From a virus: a stretch of DNA of 32,897 bases. The translations under genes and the position numbers were made by a program. How positions within the stretch are numbered: the stretch's first letter is position 1; each line of letters starts with the position of its first letter. Below, piece by piece: positions 21,669 to 30,740 of the stretch. Under the pieces are notes generated by a model. The model saw only the letters and a program-made list of their open reading frames with translations, had not been told where the DNA came from and searched no databases. The DNA lies in the IMG/VR virus record IMGVR_UViG_3300042338_000941, positions 1 to 32,897 of that record. One strand, 5' to 3'.

Positions 21669-23653
21669 TTGGCCGTAGCGACTGCGGCGAGGAATGTGCG
21701 GCTATTGACTTCGACAAATTCGCTTCGTGCCAACTGGTTAAACTTGGCGTTTCCGAGGCTGTAGTTGGCGTTGGTCACAAATCGATTACCTCCGAAATCA
21801 GCCATTTTTCCAGATGCGGTTCCGCTGGCGGTGTATAGCTTGGCCGGGATGGGCACATGGCGACTGAGCGCAGAATTGGCATAGGTCACAAATCCGGCTC
21901 CTGATCCCATGGCAAAAGATCCGCTCTGGGTGCTGGCTCCCGACGACCACGCAGCGCTCACCGTGGATGGCTGCGTGGAATTGGCATAGGAATACCAGGC
22001 GGCCTTAGACAGCAATGAGGTCGTGTATTGATTCAGCCCGTGGGCAGTCCAAGGAACGATCGGCCCGAGCAGGGCCTCGGTATTGGCAAAGTCGCCTGGC
22101 GACCAGTAGGCATTCCCGATCCTTGACGTGGTGGTCGTGGGCGTGGCCAGGCTGGTGCCGGACGTGCTTATTTCCAGAGTGGTGGTGGATCCAGACGAAT
22201 GGCGGCTGCTGGCCGTCCATGATTCCTGCACTGTGATCGTCTCATAGACGGGCTCATCGTTTTCATCGTAGCTGATGACGTCGCCCTGTTCGGTGTAGCT
22301 GACCACCACCTCCGAGGTGCTGGCCTGGGAAAGTGTCGCAAAAAGCCGCCACGACGAGGAAAGATAGGACCAGCAAAGGGTGGCAAAATCCCTGGAGACG
22401 CGCCAATAGCTGTCCGTTTTTGGTTTTGTAAAAATAATGGGAACGGAGCCGAAGGAGTTGGCGTAGTAACCCGCCCACACGTTTGGGTTGTCTTGCCCAT
22501 TGTAAAAATTGATGGAATTTCCGTTGGCCGTCCAGACGGGTGGAGACAGGCGGAACGATCCGTAGACCGGGCCCGAGCTGCCCTGCGTCCAGAACGTCAC
22601 ATAGCTGGAATTAAAATTTCCTCCCTCGCTGAGCAGGCTGTTGGCAAAGGCTTTGCCGGAAGCCAGGAAACTAAACGTGGTGTTTTGTTCGGCAAAAGTG
22701 GTGCCGGTAACGACATGCTGGGTGATGGTGGCGGTGGAATGAGAGTAGGATTCCGTCTCATTAACTGTGAAGTTAGAGGTTTTGATTTCGGTGTCTGTGC
22801 CAGCCACGTTAAACGTGGAGCTGCTGGTGTATGAGCTCGTTATGCTGATGCCGACGGAGGTGTTGTAGAAAATGCTGGTCAACACCTGGCACAGGCTATC
22901 GAAGGAGTGGCTGCCATGTGAAAACGAAACCGCCGGGTTGGCCTGCAGGGCAGTGCCTGTGGCCAGAAACCCGATCGCCACGGGCTTGAGGTAGGTCGAA
23001 GGGCTGATGTACTGCTGGCCGCGGGTAACAAAAAATCTGAAGGAGCTCAATGAGCCCATGTGCTCGCCCGCATAAATCTGCCCGGTGGTGGTTCCGCTTT
23101 GCGTGGAGGTGTAGGTAGCCGTGGTGCGTACGCGGGAGGTGGTGGCGGACAGCAGGGAGGCCAACGAGGACGCCAATGCGTAGGCAAACGTGACCGAATG
23201 AACAGAGGAGGCCGTGGTCTGCCCGGTGATGACGTAGGTGGTGTCCGAGGTTGTCTGACGAAACTCCGTCAAAAAAGTCCCCGGGGATCCCAAGTCCTGC
23301 CCCGGCGGCACGGTTGCGGTGGACGAGCTGGACGAGCTGGCGCTGGCGGTTCCGCCGCTGGTGGGGAACGATACATAGGTGATGGACCAGCTGACCGACT
23401 TGGTGACGTTGCTCTCGCTCCTGGCCCCGGCGGGAAGGAGGGTGGAGTATTTATGGGCATTGGGAGAATCCCCATAGGTTTCGCTATATTCCGTGTAGGA
23501 GTTACCGTCATAGGCCCACGTGTGGGTGGTGTGCGAAGTTTTGGTGGAGAAGGTGCTGTTCCCCGAAAGATCGCTGCTGGCCACGTAGCGCTGCGTGGCA
23601 CTGCCGGTTGTTCCGGCGTTGCTGGTCGTCAGATAATGATGGTACGTGAACAT
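21665..23653 (-). CDS. Ser/Thr-rich tail protein (tail tip or fibre)
   Basis: 662 aa. Much of the chain is Ser, Thr, Tyr and Ala, including poly-Ser (TASASSSSSSTATV, around 105) and long Ser/Thr runs in the first 350 residues. It is beta-rich with few charged residues, as for fibres or tail tips. Its place after the tape measure and two unknown tail genes suggests the tail tip, where lambda has gpJ, but there is no gpJ likeness and no catalytic motif. Hydroxyl-rich surfaces are good acceptors for O-linked sugars from the coupled enzyme. Confidence 0.65.
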   Translation of the reverse strand: MFTYHHYLTTSNAGTTGSATQRYVASSDLSGNSTFSTKTSHTTHTWAYDGNSYTEYSETYGDSPNAHKYSTLLPAGARSESNVTKSVSWSITYVSFPTSGGTASASSSSSSTATVPPGQDLGSPGTFLTEFRQTTSDTTYVITGQTTASSVHSVTFAYALASSLASLLSATTSRVRTTATYTSTQSGTTTGQIYAGEHMGSLSSFRFFVTRGQQYISPSTYLKPVAIGFLATGTALQANPAVSFSHGSHSFDSLCQVLTSIFYNTSVGISITSSYTSSSTFNVAGTDTEIKTSNFTVNETESYSHSTATITQHVVTGTTFAEQNTTFSFLASGKAFANSLLSEGGNFNSSYVTFWTQGSSGPVYGSFRLSPPVWTANGNSINFYNGQDNPNVWAGYYANSFGSVPIIFTKPKTDSYWRVSRDFATLCWSYLSSSWRLFATLSQASTSEVVVSYTEQGDVISYDENDEPVYETITVQESWTASSRHSSGSTTTLEISTSGTSLATPTTTTSRIGNAYWSPGDFANTEALLGPIVPWTAHGLNQYTTSLLSKAAWYSYANSTQPSTVSAAWSSGASTQSGSFAMGSGAGFVTYANSALSRHVPIPAKLYTASGTASGKMADFGGNRFVTNANYSLGNAKFNQLARSEFVEVNSRTFLAAVATAK

Positions 23654-24301
23654 CTAGGCGCCGCTGCTGACGTCCCAGTAGTAGTAGATGTCGTAGGCGT
23701 TATCTTGCGGCGTGGCGGGCGTCTTGACCACACGTACGCTTTCACGGATCACGGCGGAAAGGCTGTGGCATCCGATCGTTCGGTAGATTTTTCCCTCGTC
23801 AATGTACGCAAGCGGCCACGAAAAGCTGGTGGGAGCCAGAGGCGTGGTGGGGCTGACGGCGGAAACAGAGAAAGCGGTGTCGATGCTAAAAGCGGTGACC
23901 CCCTTGCCGTCCGTGGTGATGTCCAGAATGACATGAGCGGCGTCATCCTTGCCCACGGAAAGAGTGGTGGTGCCGAAAATCATGCAGTCGATGTAATTGG
24001 ATGCGTAGATGCCGTTAAGCGTGCCGGGCGAAACCATGACGGCGTAGTTGCTGGAATCCGCCGAGGCTATCGTCACGTCAAAAGGGCATGTCTCCCGCAC
24101 CGCTGATCCTGACCGCGACAACAGCTGGATGGTAGTGCCTCCCCTGGTGCGGTTGATTGTGTAGCCGGGCCCGGGCTGAATGCGCACCTGCTCCACGGCT
24201 TCCCGCAGCTTGTTAAGCTTTTCGGCCAGCTCCCGCGGGGATGGGTTTGGGCGGACCTCGAAAGGCCCGATCTGGAAGCTGTCGGGCTGGTCAAAGGCCA
24301 T
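23654..24301 (-). CDS. Hypothetical tail protein
   Basis: 215 aa. A start with FQIGPFEVRPNPSPRELAEKL and a short helix (to about 45) is followed by beta-rich sequence with few charges. It lies between the 222-aa and the 662-aa tail genes with almost no spacing, so a part in the distal tail is likely. No family recognised. Confidence 0.6.
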   Translation of the reverse strand: MAFDQPDSFQIGPFEVRPNPSPRELAEKLNKLREAVEQVRIQPGPGYTINRTRGGTTIQLLSRSGSAVRETCPFDVTIASADSSNYAVMVSPGTLNGIYASNYIDCMIFGTTTLSVGKDDAAHVILDITTDGKGVTAFSIDTAFSVSAVSPTTPLAPTSFSWPLAYIDEGKIYRTIGCHSLSAVIRESVRVVKTPATPQDNAYDIYYYWDVSSGA

Positions 24302-24303
24302 GG

Positions 24304-24972
24304 CTACGGGGTGTAGAGGTCAGCGTCCCAGCCGTTTTCGCCGCTAAGTTCGTACTCCTCCGTCACGGTATAGGCTCCGGCCTGACCACGCGCCGAAAGG
24401 GAGACCAGCAGCCAGTCCGCATCTGTCGGCTTGGCGGCATAAAATATATTTGGATCCTTGATTTTACCCAGCTTCGAGCCGGAAGGTATGCTGGAGGAGA
24501 AGTAGGTTTTGCGAAGGATGACGGATGGCACGTAGTAGCTCTCCTGGCCAGATAGCATTTTCGTCGCCAGCTCTGCCATCTCCGTCACGCCGGCAAAGCC
24601 GGACCAATCAGGCAACGCCTTGGACCCGTCAATCGGGTTTTGCACAAAATCCTTCACCTCTTTCTGCTCCTCGGCCGTTAGGTCGGCATAGCGCGGATGA
24701 GCCGGGAGCGGCACGGTGCGCAGGCTGCCGACAAACTCAATCCCCACGATATTTCCGCCAGAGCTGGTGACGGATCCGGCCGCAGTCAGATCATATTGAA
24801 AGGTGGTGCGGACGGTGCCGGCCTCCGCCGTGACCACCGTCTTGGAGTAAAGAGAGGCGCTGGCAATCGTGGGAGCCGTCGCAATCGCATCGCCCACGTA
24901 AGTGATCGTGAGGGTTTTCTTGCCGGACTTGTCTTGGACCTCTGTCCGGCCGGGTTGTTCGTAGGTGGGCAT
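24304..24972 (-). CDS. Hypothetical tail protein
   Basis: 222 aa, beta-rich first half (KTLTITYVGDA), a helical middle (LTAEEQKEVKDFVQNP) and beta-rich end (AYTVTEEYELSG). It follows the tape measure directly. Distal tail or hub role expected by position; no motif recognised. Confidence 0.6.
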   Translation of the reverse strand: MPTYEQPGRTEVQDKSGKKTLTITYVGDAIATAPTIASASLYSKTVVTAEAGTVRTTFQYDLTAAGSVTSSGGNIVGIEFVGSLRTVPLPAHPRYADLTAEEQKEVKDFVQNPIDGSKALPDWSGFAGVTEMAELATKMLSGQESYYVPSVILRKTYFSSSIPSGSKLGKIKDPNIFYAAKPTDADWLLVSLSARGQAGAYTVTEEYELSGENGWDADLYTP

Positions 24973-24975
24973 AGA

Positions 24976-26190
24976 TTACTCCACTCCCAGCGGTGTCACG
25001 GATCCGCGGTTGGTTCCGGCCATTTCCTGCAAGGCTTTGGCGGAGACCGCGCTGCTGTCCTTGATGGCACGCAGGTAGTCCTTGGTCTCGTTGCCGCCCA
25101 CCTGGGCAAAGCGGCCGCCTCCGCCAACTTGCTGAAGGGAATCAGCCAGGACCTGCATGGAGCCGGTCGTCCCGCCCATCCCAGACAGCCGATCCTTGAT
25201 TTGAGCCATCTCCACCCCGATGGCACTTGCCTGCAGATCGCCGGCCTCGGTCTTAAAGGATTCGGCCAGTTTCTTTTCAGCGGACAGCCGGGAATAGTTG
25301 GCCAGAAGGCGCTGGGCAATCTGCTCTTGGGTCATCCCCTTTTCAGCGATCTTGTTTTCTATATCCAGGCGCTTTCTGGCGTTTTCCAGAATTTTTTCTT
25401 GATTTGGGTTAGCAAAAGGACGCCTTGTTGCCTCGCCCATGTCTTTAGGGGTGCGCTCTGGGGCTTTTGACTCGAGTATCTTGGCCACATCGGTCAGCCC
25501 TACAAAACGAGCCATGGCAGCGGCGGCAGGGGTAATCGCAGCAGCAATCTTGCCAAAAACCATGGTGATGCCGTTGCCAATAACTGTGATTGCGTCTTTT
25601 GCGTTACTCAGTGCCTCAATTTGCTTATCAGTGAAAACCCCCATCGCTTCACCTATTCTCTGAATTTCAGCTGCCCCCAAACGAAGCGTCGGTAAAAGAT
25701 CCGTGGCCGACCGCCCCATCAGCTCCTGGGCGATGCGAAACTCATCTGCCCCTAACGCGCCTCTTTGCGCAGCGTCTGCAAAGGCCATCATAATGTCCTG
25801 CGGGCTGGCCTTGCGAAGGTCCTGTACGGAAAGACCGATCCTGCTGAAACTTTCGGCCAGTTTGTTGTCCGTGCCGGCTTTGCTGGCGTTAATCGCGGCC
25901 TTGTTTAAGGCCGCCGCCACCGTCTCCAGGCTGGCGCCGGACAGCTCGGCCGCATTGCCCAGCAGCTGCAGCTGGCTGGCGGAGATGCCGAACTTGTTGG
26001 CCAAGTCCTGCAGCTGGTCGCCCTTGCTGATGGCGTTGCTTAGGCTGGAGACAAGTTTGTCGATGGCAAAAAAACCGACAAACATGCCGCCGATCCCCTT
26101 GGCAAAGGAGCCCACCTTGTTCTGCAACCGGGCCAGCCCGGTTTCAAAGGCGTTGGTCTCCAGCCCGATTTTGGCTTTTAGCTCGGCCAT
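24976..26190 (-). CDS. Tail tape measure protein (short)
   Basis: 404 aa. Begins MAELKAKIGLETNAFETGLARL, the usual start of tape measures, then has hydrophobic segments (about 30-45 and near 215-240, VIGNGITMVFGKIAAAITPAAAA) between long helices. These features fit the protein that sets the tail length and is ejected through the tube. Using about 0.15 nm per residue, the tail would be near 60 nm, short for a siphovirus. Follows a tail-completion-like gene. Confidence 0.85.
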   Translation of the reverse strand: MAELKAKIGLETNAFETGLARLQNKVGSFAKGIGGMFVGFFAIDKLVSSLSNAISKGDQLQDLANKFGISASQLQLLGNAAELSGASLETVAAALNKAAINASKAGTDNKLAESFSRIGLSVQDLRKASPQDIMMAFADAAQRGALGADEFRIAQELMGRSATDLLPTLRLGAAEIQRIGEAMGVFTDKQIEALSNAKDAITVIGNGITMVFGKIAAAITPAAAAMARFVGLTDVAKILESKAPERTPKDMGEATRRPFANPNQEKILENARKRLDIENKIAEKGMTQEQIAQRLLANYSRLSAEKKLAESFKTEAGDLQASAIGVEMAQIKDRLSGMGGTTGSMQVLADSLQQVGGGGRFAQVGGNETKDYLRAIKDSSAVSAKALQEMAGTNRGSVTPLGVE

Positions 26191-26191
26191 T

Positions 26192-27019
26192 TTAGAACCC
26201 CATCGCGCGGGCGCTTCTGGACATGGAGTGCCCGATTGCGGAAATCATTTTCTGCTTCTGAATGTCAATGGCCCTTTGCATTTGTCCTTGGTTCAGGCAC
26301 TTATCAATCCACGGAACGCTGTTGGTCATAATGACGTGCGGGTTTTTGCCAGCGGTGGCGTCATCCACGCCGCCCAGCCGGCGCTTGGACGCCTGCTGAT
26401 GGACCCAGGCCGGGATCCCCCTCCATCCGCCCAACTCCTTGGCGCAGGCAGCCCAGCCGGCCTTGGCCGTGCCCACGCGGTCCTTCACTTTTCTCATATA
26501 GGATCGGATGACGTTGAAATTGGTCACGGCCATGCGAGGAAACTGGTTTCTGGAAACTTTGCGCCTCGCCCCGTACCTAGCCTTCTGGTGCTCTCCGCCT
26601 TGGTCAAATTTGCCAACTTGGGTCGCCTGATATGGATCGATCATCAGGTCATTCAGCAGCTGGCGCGCCTTGTCGTAATTGGCGGTGCGGACGAGCCGCA
26701 CAAAAGCCGCGGCCGCCTGATTGGCGGATTTTACCCGTGGCACCTCGGCAATCGCCTTGCTGGAGTTTTTTAGGTCGTAAGCCACCGTGCCGGCCTCCTT
26801 GTAGACGCGCCCAATTTCCACGCCGATGGTCTTTTGCGCTTGGTCTCGCGTGGCCTTCGCCATGCCAAACGGCGCCGTCTGATGGGCAAAATTGACGGCA
26901 ATCAGCCGCGCCTGGGATTTGATCACCTCCGGCCAGCTTTTTTTCTGGCTGGCGTAGAAGCGCAAAAGCGCCGCCTTAAACTCCCGGTCGTCGATCTGCA
27001 TGAACGTGCCCGCCATCAC
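26192..27019 (-). CDS. Minor tail / tail-completion-like protein
   Basis: 275 aa from a GTG overlapping the upstream stop (GTGA), or from the ATG three bases on. The segment LRFYASQKKSWPEVIKSQAR, LIAVNFAHQTAPFG and the region to about 60 resembles minor tail proteins of the Z or gp10 type, but confidence is limited. A basic middle part (QKARYGARRKVSRNQFP) follows. It comes before the tape measure. Confidence 0.5.
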   Translation of the reverse strand: MMAGTFMQIDDREFKAALLRFYASQKKSWPEVIKSQARLIAVNFAHQTAPFGMAKATRDQAQKTIGVEIGRVYKEAGTVAYDLKNSSKAIAEVPRVKSANQAAAAFVRLVRTANYDKARQLLNDLMIDPYQATQVGKFDQGGEHQKARYGARRKVSRNQFPRMAVTNFNVIRSYMRKVKDRVGTAKAGWAACAKELGGWRGIPAWVHQQASKRRLGGVDDATAGKNPHVIMTNSVPWIDKCLNQGQMQRAIDIQKQKMISAIGHSMSRSARAMGF

Positions 27020-27594
27020 CCAGCCCTCTGCATCGCCCGCTTGCGTTTCACCTGCTCAATCGCCTCCTGCTCGCCCGGGCTCACCAGCTCCACCTCCGCC
27101 CCCCGCTGCTTGGCGATGGCCACGTAGTACCAGTGGGCCAGCCCGATCGGCATGGTCCAGCTCCTGTCCTCACCAAAGCCGTGCCGCACCAGCCACGCCA
27201 CCACGTCCAGCGGCTGGGGCAACGGGCACAGCTCCGGCCCCTTCGGCCGCTCCTTCTGCTCCTTTTCCCACAGCATCGGCGGGGCGTGAAAATCCCGGAT
27301 GTAGGCGGAAAACTTGGCGGCCTCCACGGCGAGCTTGCATTGGCGCGTCCGCAGCGCCCACAGCATCAGCCGCCATCCATGCGGGATGCGGTACTCCGGC
27401 CAACGGCCGGAACAGATTGAAACGGCCAGGCGCAGATCGGTCATGGTGACGCCGCTTTTGCCGTGCCATAGCGGGCTTTCGATCAGCTCCAGCAGCGTGG
27501 CGTGCCAGAGGGACAAGGGCTGCAGGCGGACGCCCAGGACGACGTGATCGTCCCGGTTGACCAGGCTCTCGGAAAATAGTTTATCCAGGGCCAC
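27016..27594 (-). CDS. Tail assembly-associated protein (chaperone-like position)
   Basis: 192 aa from a GTG. Helical, with many Trp and Leu (LSLWHATLLELIESPLW, WRLMLWALRTRQC). The position between tail tube candidates and the tape measure, where lambda has the G/GT tail chaperones, suggests the role. No slippery frameshift site that I can confirm. Confidence 0.45.
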   Translation of the reverse strand: MALDKLFSESLVNRDDHVVLGVRLQPLSLWHATLLELIESPLWHGKSGVTMTDLRLAVSICSGRWPEYRIPHGWRLMLWALRTRQCKLAVEAAKFSAYIRDFHAPPMLWEKEQKERPKGPELCPLPQPLDVVAWLVRHGFGEDRSWTMPIGLAHWYYVAIAKQRGAEVELVSPGEQEAIEQVKRKRAMQRAG

Positions 27595-27612
27595 GGCGTG
27601 GGGCCCGGAGGC

Positions 27613-27912
27613 TTAGGTCAGATCCGGGTAATTGATGCCGCGGATGGACACCTTGGCCACGTCACCCAGCGTTCGGCGGCGCTCCACGCTGGTGGTCTGG
27701 AAGGTCAGGCCCTTGGCGTTGAAGGTGTTGGTGGCGGAGTAACCATCGTCGATGCCCTCGATGCTGGCTTCCACGCGGTCGTTGTAGGCTTCCTTGACGG
27801 GTGGGACGGTGTTTTCCGTGCCGCTTTCGGTGATCAGCTGGTCCACGGTGCCGGTCAGCGTCGCGTTGGTGACGACAAGCCCGCTGATGGAAATGGTGGT
27901 GCCTACGGCCAT
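27613..27912 (-). CDS. Small tail tube-like protein
   Basis: 99 aa, beta-rich: TTISISGLVVTNATLTGTV and later ASIEGIDDGYSATNTFN. A pair with the next gene (27923-28204); together they lie where the tail tube gene is expected. I assign a structural role only by position and beta content. Confidence 0.5.
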   Translation of the reverse strand: MAVGTTISISGLVVTNATLTGTVDQLITESGTENTVPPVKEAYNDRVEASIEGIDDGYSATNTFNAKGLTFQTTSVERRRTLGDVAKVSIRGINYPDLT

Positions 27913-27922
27913 GGTTTACTCC

Positions 27923-28204
27923 TTACGGAATGGCGCCCCAAGACAGCTGCGTTTCCGTCACGCGGGGCTCGTCCGTGTTGGTTTCGCGATACTCAAAACC
28001 CACCACGGCGCCGTTGGTCATTGTGCCGCTGGCCAGTGTGGGTAGTGTGCCGCTGTAGGTCTCCACGCGCTTCTCGCCTTGGGCGTACTTCTTAAAGCCC
28101 TTTTTGACTGCCCCATCCGCGCCTTGCACGAAAAGGCGCTCGAAGGACGTGGCGACTGTTTCTGAAAGAGTGGTGCTGGCGGGTGTGCCGTAGGTGTAAG
28201 CCAT
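27923..28204 (-). CDS. Small structural tail protein
   Basis: 93 aa, beginning MAYTYGTPASTTLSETVATS, mostly beta strands. Opens the tail section after the epimerase-like gene. Likely structural; the exact part unknown. Confidence 0.5.
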   Translation of the reverse strand: MAYTYGTPASTTLSETVATSFERLFVQGADGAVKKGFKKYAQGEKRVETYSGTLPTLASGTMTNGAVVGFEYRETNTDEPRVTETQLSWGAIP

Positions 28205-28222
28205 ACGCCCGAATCAATACTG

Positions 28223-28672
28223 TCAACCGTCCTGCACGCCCCAGCGGTACGGGATCGCCGGATCATGCGCCGGCCGGCGCTGCTCATCTGGATTTTTTCT
28301 GTCGTAGGCGCGATCGGGCAGGTTTAGGACAATCGCCTCCTGCGGCCCGACGGCGGCAAAGCCGTGCCAGACACCCGGGCGGATGGTCACCAAGCAGGGC
28401 CGATGCGGGCTAAAAAAAACGCTGCCCGTTTGATCGGTCTCCTCGTCCCAGAAGCCGGCCTGCACGCAGCCGGCCAGGCAGGTCACGCGGTCGCTTTGGC
28501 GGACGTGATGATGCCACGCCTTGACGACCCCGGGCCGGATGGTCGTCACGTACGCCTGCCCAAAATCAATCCCCTCGCCCCGCAGGATTTCCATCAGCCG
28601 CCCGCGTCCGTCCTCGTACCAGGACAGCTCCGTCACGGAGCCAAAGAAATGCTCCGTGGTCTGCCCGATCAC
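28223..28672 (-). CDS. dTDP-4-dehydrorhamnose 3,5-epimerase-like sugar enzyme (RmlC/cupin family)
   Basis: 149 aa from the GTG at 28672, which overlaps the previous stop as GTGA. The RmlC family marks are present: RPGVVKAWHHH (about 47-56) with the His pair that holds the catalytic base, IRPGVWHGF (98-105), LNLPDRAYDRKNPDE (117-130) and an IPYRW end (140-144). RmlC inverts C3 and C5 of dTDP-4-keto-6-deoxyglucose on the way to dTDP-rhamnose; other members are 3- or 5-epimerases or 3,4-ketoisomerases. The other rhamnose genes are absent, so it would draw on host precursors. It lies among tail genes. Confidence 0.8.
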   Translation of the reverse strand: MIGQTTEHFFGSVTELSWYEDGRGRLMEILRGEGIDFGQAYVTTIRPGVVKAWHHHVRQSDRVTCLAGCVQAGFWDEETDQTGSVFFSPHRPCLVTIRPGVWHGFAAVGPQEAIVLNLPDRAYDRKNPDEQRRPAHDPAIPYRWGVQDG

Positions 28673-29088
28673 GACGGGTCTACGTAAAAGATGGCGGTCA
28701 GGCTGTCGGCCATCGCCCGCTCGTTGGTCTCCGTGCGCTCGGCCTGGATGTGGGATCCCAGAATGGTGACCCCGGCGGTAATGCCGGAGATCATGGCGGC
28801 ACGATCCTTCAGCCGGGCCTCCGCCCATAGAAAAGCGGCGGTGTGGCTGGCCACGGTGGCCGTCTCTTGGATGGGCGTCATCACGCTGGCCTGCACGGTG
28901 ATCTTTCGGGTGTTTGTCTGGATCCCCTCCTCCATGGTCTCCGCACTTTCGGCGTGGATGACGAGGGCGGGCATCTCCAGCTCCGTGATTTTATGAGCGG
29001 CCTGCACCTGCAGGGCGACCGGCTTGGCCGGGCTGACGGTGGTTAGGTAATCCGCCAGCTTGGATTCAAAGGAAAGGCGCAGGCTCAT
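28669..29088 (-). CDS. Tail terminator / connector-like protein
   Basis: 139 aa, coupled by ATGA to the gene before and GTGA to the epimerase. Alternating helices and strands (ITVQASVMTPIQETATVA, AFLWAEARLKDRA, MADSLTAIFYVDP). Its size and place suit gpU/tail terminator or head-tail joining proteins. No firm family. Confidence 0.5.
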   Translation of the reverse strand: MSLRLSFESKLADYLTTVSPAKPVALQVQAAHKITELEMPALVIHAESAETMEEGIQTNTRKITVQASVMTPIQETATVASHTAAFLWAEARLKDRAAMISGITAGVTILGSHIQAERTETNERAMADSLTAIFYVDPS

Positions 29089-29396
29089 CGCACGTCCTCT
29101 GGATTGCCCAGCGTGACGGTGATCAGCCCGGCGTCCTCCTGGGTGCTCATCACGCGCTTAGTGGCGTTGGCCACAGTGATCGTGCCCAACAGGGACGGAG
29201 CGCTGGCGGCCGTGGCCGGGTAGACAAACTCTGCCGGGGCGGGCGTGACAAGTCCGCCCATGCCTAGCTCCCCGCTCTTTTCGCCAGGCGTATACATGCC
29301 GGTGACCGTGGTGCCGCCGATGGAGGCGGTCACGGATCCAGCCCCGGCGATCATGTCGGAAAGGCCGGCGGTCATCATGGTGTCCAGCTCGGTCAC
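29085..29396 (-). CDS. Head-tail connector-like protein
   Basis: 103 aa from a GTG with AAGG about 10 bases upstream. Beta-rich: SVTASIGGTTVTGMYTPGEK, LLGTITVANATKRV, LITVTLGNPEDV. In lambda the FII head-completion protein has this place and this kind of fold. Assigned on position. Confidence 0.5.
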   Translation of the reverse strand: MTELDTMMTAGLSDMIAGAGSVTASIGGTTVTGMYTPGEKSGELGMGGLVTPAPAEFVYPATAASAPSLLGTITVANATKRVMSTQEDAGLITVTLGNPEDVR

Positions 29397-29406
29397 GGTC
29401 AGAGCC

Positions 29407-30069
29407 TTATGTCAAAATCCGCGCCCAGACGACGTCCCCGTCCGTGCGGACGGATTCCACCTCGTAGGCCAGCCGCCCCAGCCCGTTGTCCCCCAACGTT
29501 TCGGCGGTGACGGCGCAACCTTTCTCAAGGTTGGCCGGATTGTGCTGCATGTCCCTTGGGTGATCGGAAATTTCCTTCAGCCATTTGTTGTAAAGATGAT
29601 CGGGCCGTTTTGTTGGAATCTGCGTAATCTCCATCCGTTTGCGGATGGCCACGTCCTCCCCTCCCCATCCGCGCAGGTCGCTGGGGAAGCCATTGCATTT
29701 TTCATAGGCCGCCGCGTAGAAGGCGCAGCACGAGGCCAGGCCCTCCGGGTAGCCGTGCAGCTCCAGGAACCCTTCGCCGTGGTAGAAAAACTCGTCCGGC
29801 AACGGCCCCTCCGGGATGCGGTAGTCCGTGTTGCAGTGGACAAAAAGGGCGTTGCGGTCGTCCAAGGCCGCCTGCTGGTAGCAGGCATTGTACAGGAGCC
29901 CGCGGTTCCAGCCCTTGTCGTCCGCCTGCTCGGCCACGTAGATGCGGTAGAGGCAGCCCGGGTTGGCCCGCATCACGGCCCGGATGTTGGCGATCCAGCC
30001 GGCGATTTCCTTGCGGCGGAAAAGCTGGTCGCCGGCCGCCCGGTGCACGGTAAGCCAGGCGATCTTCAT
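29407..30069 (-). CDS. Beta-1,4-galactosyltransferase-like glycosyltransferase (GT7-like)
   Basis: 220 aa from the ATG at 30069, ATGA-coupled. The marks of the beta4GalT family are visible: KGWNRGLLYNACYQ (about 52-65, the FNRA-like segment), FVHCNTDYRIP (77-86, in place of the HDVD-like donor metal motif) and the GWGGEDVAIRKRM end (134-146, family motif GWGGEDDD). It would move galactose or GalNAc from UDP-sugar to an acceptor sugar. Members of this family are better known from animals and bacterial capsule loci, and it lies in a phage structural operon. Confidence 0.75.
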   Translation of the reverse strand: MKIAWLTVHRAAGDQLFRRKEIAGWIANIRAVMRANPGCLYRIYVAEQADDKGWNRGLLYNACYQQAALDDRNALFVHCNTDYRIPEGPLPDEFFYHGEGFLELHGYPEGLASCCAFYAAAYEKCNGFPSDLRGWGGEDVAIRKRMEITQIPTKRPDHLYNKWLKEISDHPRDMQHNPANLEKGCAVTAETLGDNGLGRLAYEVESVRTDGDVVWARILT

Positions 30070-30740
30070 GCCAGGATCCAGCGCTCGACGGCCTCGTCCG
30101 GCGTGGCCACACGGGTGGCGTGGTGGTTTTCCCGGTGGAAATCCTCGCTGGGGCAGAAAGCCCCGCGGGTGGCGCCGATGTTTTGGATCCGGCTGACGCG
30201 GGGAAACATCTCTCCCATGCCCAGGTTGTCCCGGATCCGCTGCACCCCGCCGTCCCAGAAGGAGGTGTCCCAGCCGGGCAAAAGATATTTTTCCCAGTGC
30301 TCCCGCCAGGTGGCCCAGCCCCAAGGCGTAAACCAGTGGCGGAAGTAGGCCATGTCGGGCAAAGCCTCGCCGCCGTGCTGGTTGTAGCCAGACACGGTCA
30401 GCGTCATCGGGCTGGCGTTCCGACCGGCCCACTCAAACCAGCGCAGCGCGTCCCGGCTTGGGACGGTGTCGTCCTCCAGATGGATGTGGTAGTCGGACGC
30501 CTCAAAACCCAGCTCCATGCAGTATCGGATGGCCGCCCCGCACCCTAGGTGCTGCGCCGGGATGTGCACGGTGATGCCGTGGCACTTGGCGATGTAGGAA
30601 AGCTGGTCAGTGCAGTCGGACGGATCCAGCACGGCCGTCACGCGGTACTCGCTGGCGCCGTCGCACCGCTCCAGCGCCTCGACGACCTGGGCAAAATAGT
30701 CCGGCCGCCGGTGGGCGGAAACCGTCAGCGTCTTGGTCAT
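30066..30740 (-). CDS. GNT-I-like glycosyltransferase
   Basis: 224 aa, ATGA-coupled to the 713-aa enzyme. Contains the donor-binding motif HLEDDTVPS (87-95) and FTPWGWATWREHW (137-149); this WGWATW block is typical of a glycosyltransferase group related to GNT-I/GT13 in bacteria. GT-A fold with no membrane segment, so cytoplasmic. The sugar and acceptor are unknown; neighbours are two more glycosyltransferases. Confidence 0.8.
   Translation of the reverse strand: MTKTLTVSAHRRPDYFAQVVEALERCDGASEYRVTAVLDPSDCTDQLSYIAKCHGITVHIPAQHLGCGAAIRYCMELGFEASDYHIHLEDDTVPSRDALRWFEWAGRNASPMTLTVSGYNQHGGEALPDMAYFRHWFTPWGWATWREHWEKYLLPGWDTSFWDGGVQRIRDNLGMGEMFPRVSRIQNIGATRGAFCPSEDFHRENHHATRVATPDEAVERWILA

Noticed and set aside
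23060-24106. Long plus-strand frame of 348 codons
   Set aside because: Gly/Arg-rich antisense of the tail genes; typical shadow frame.
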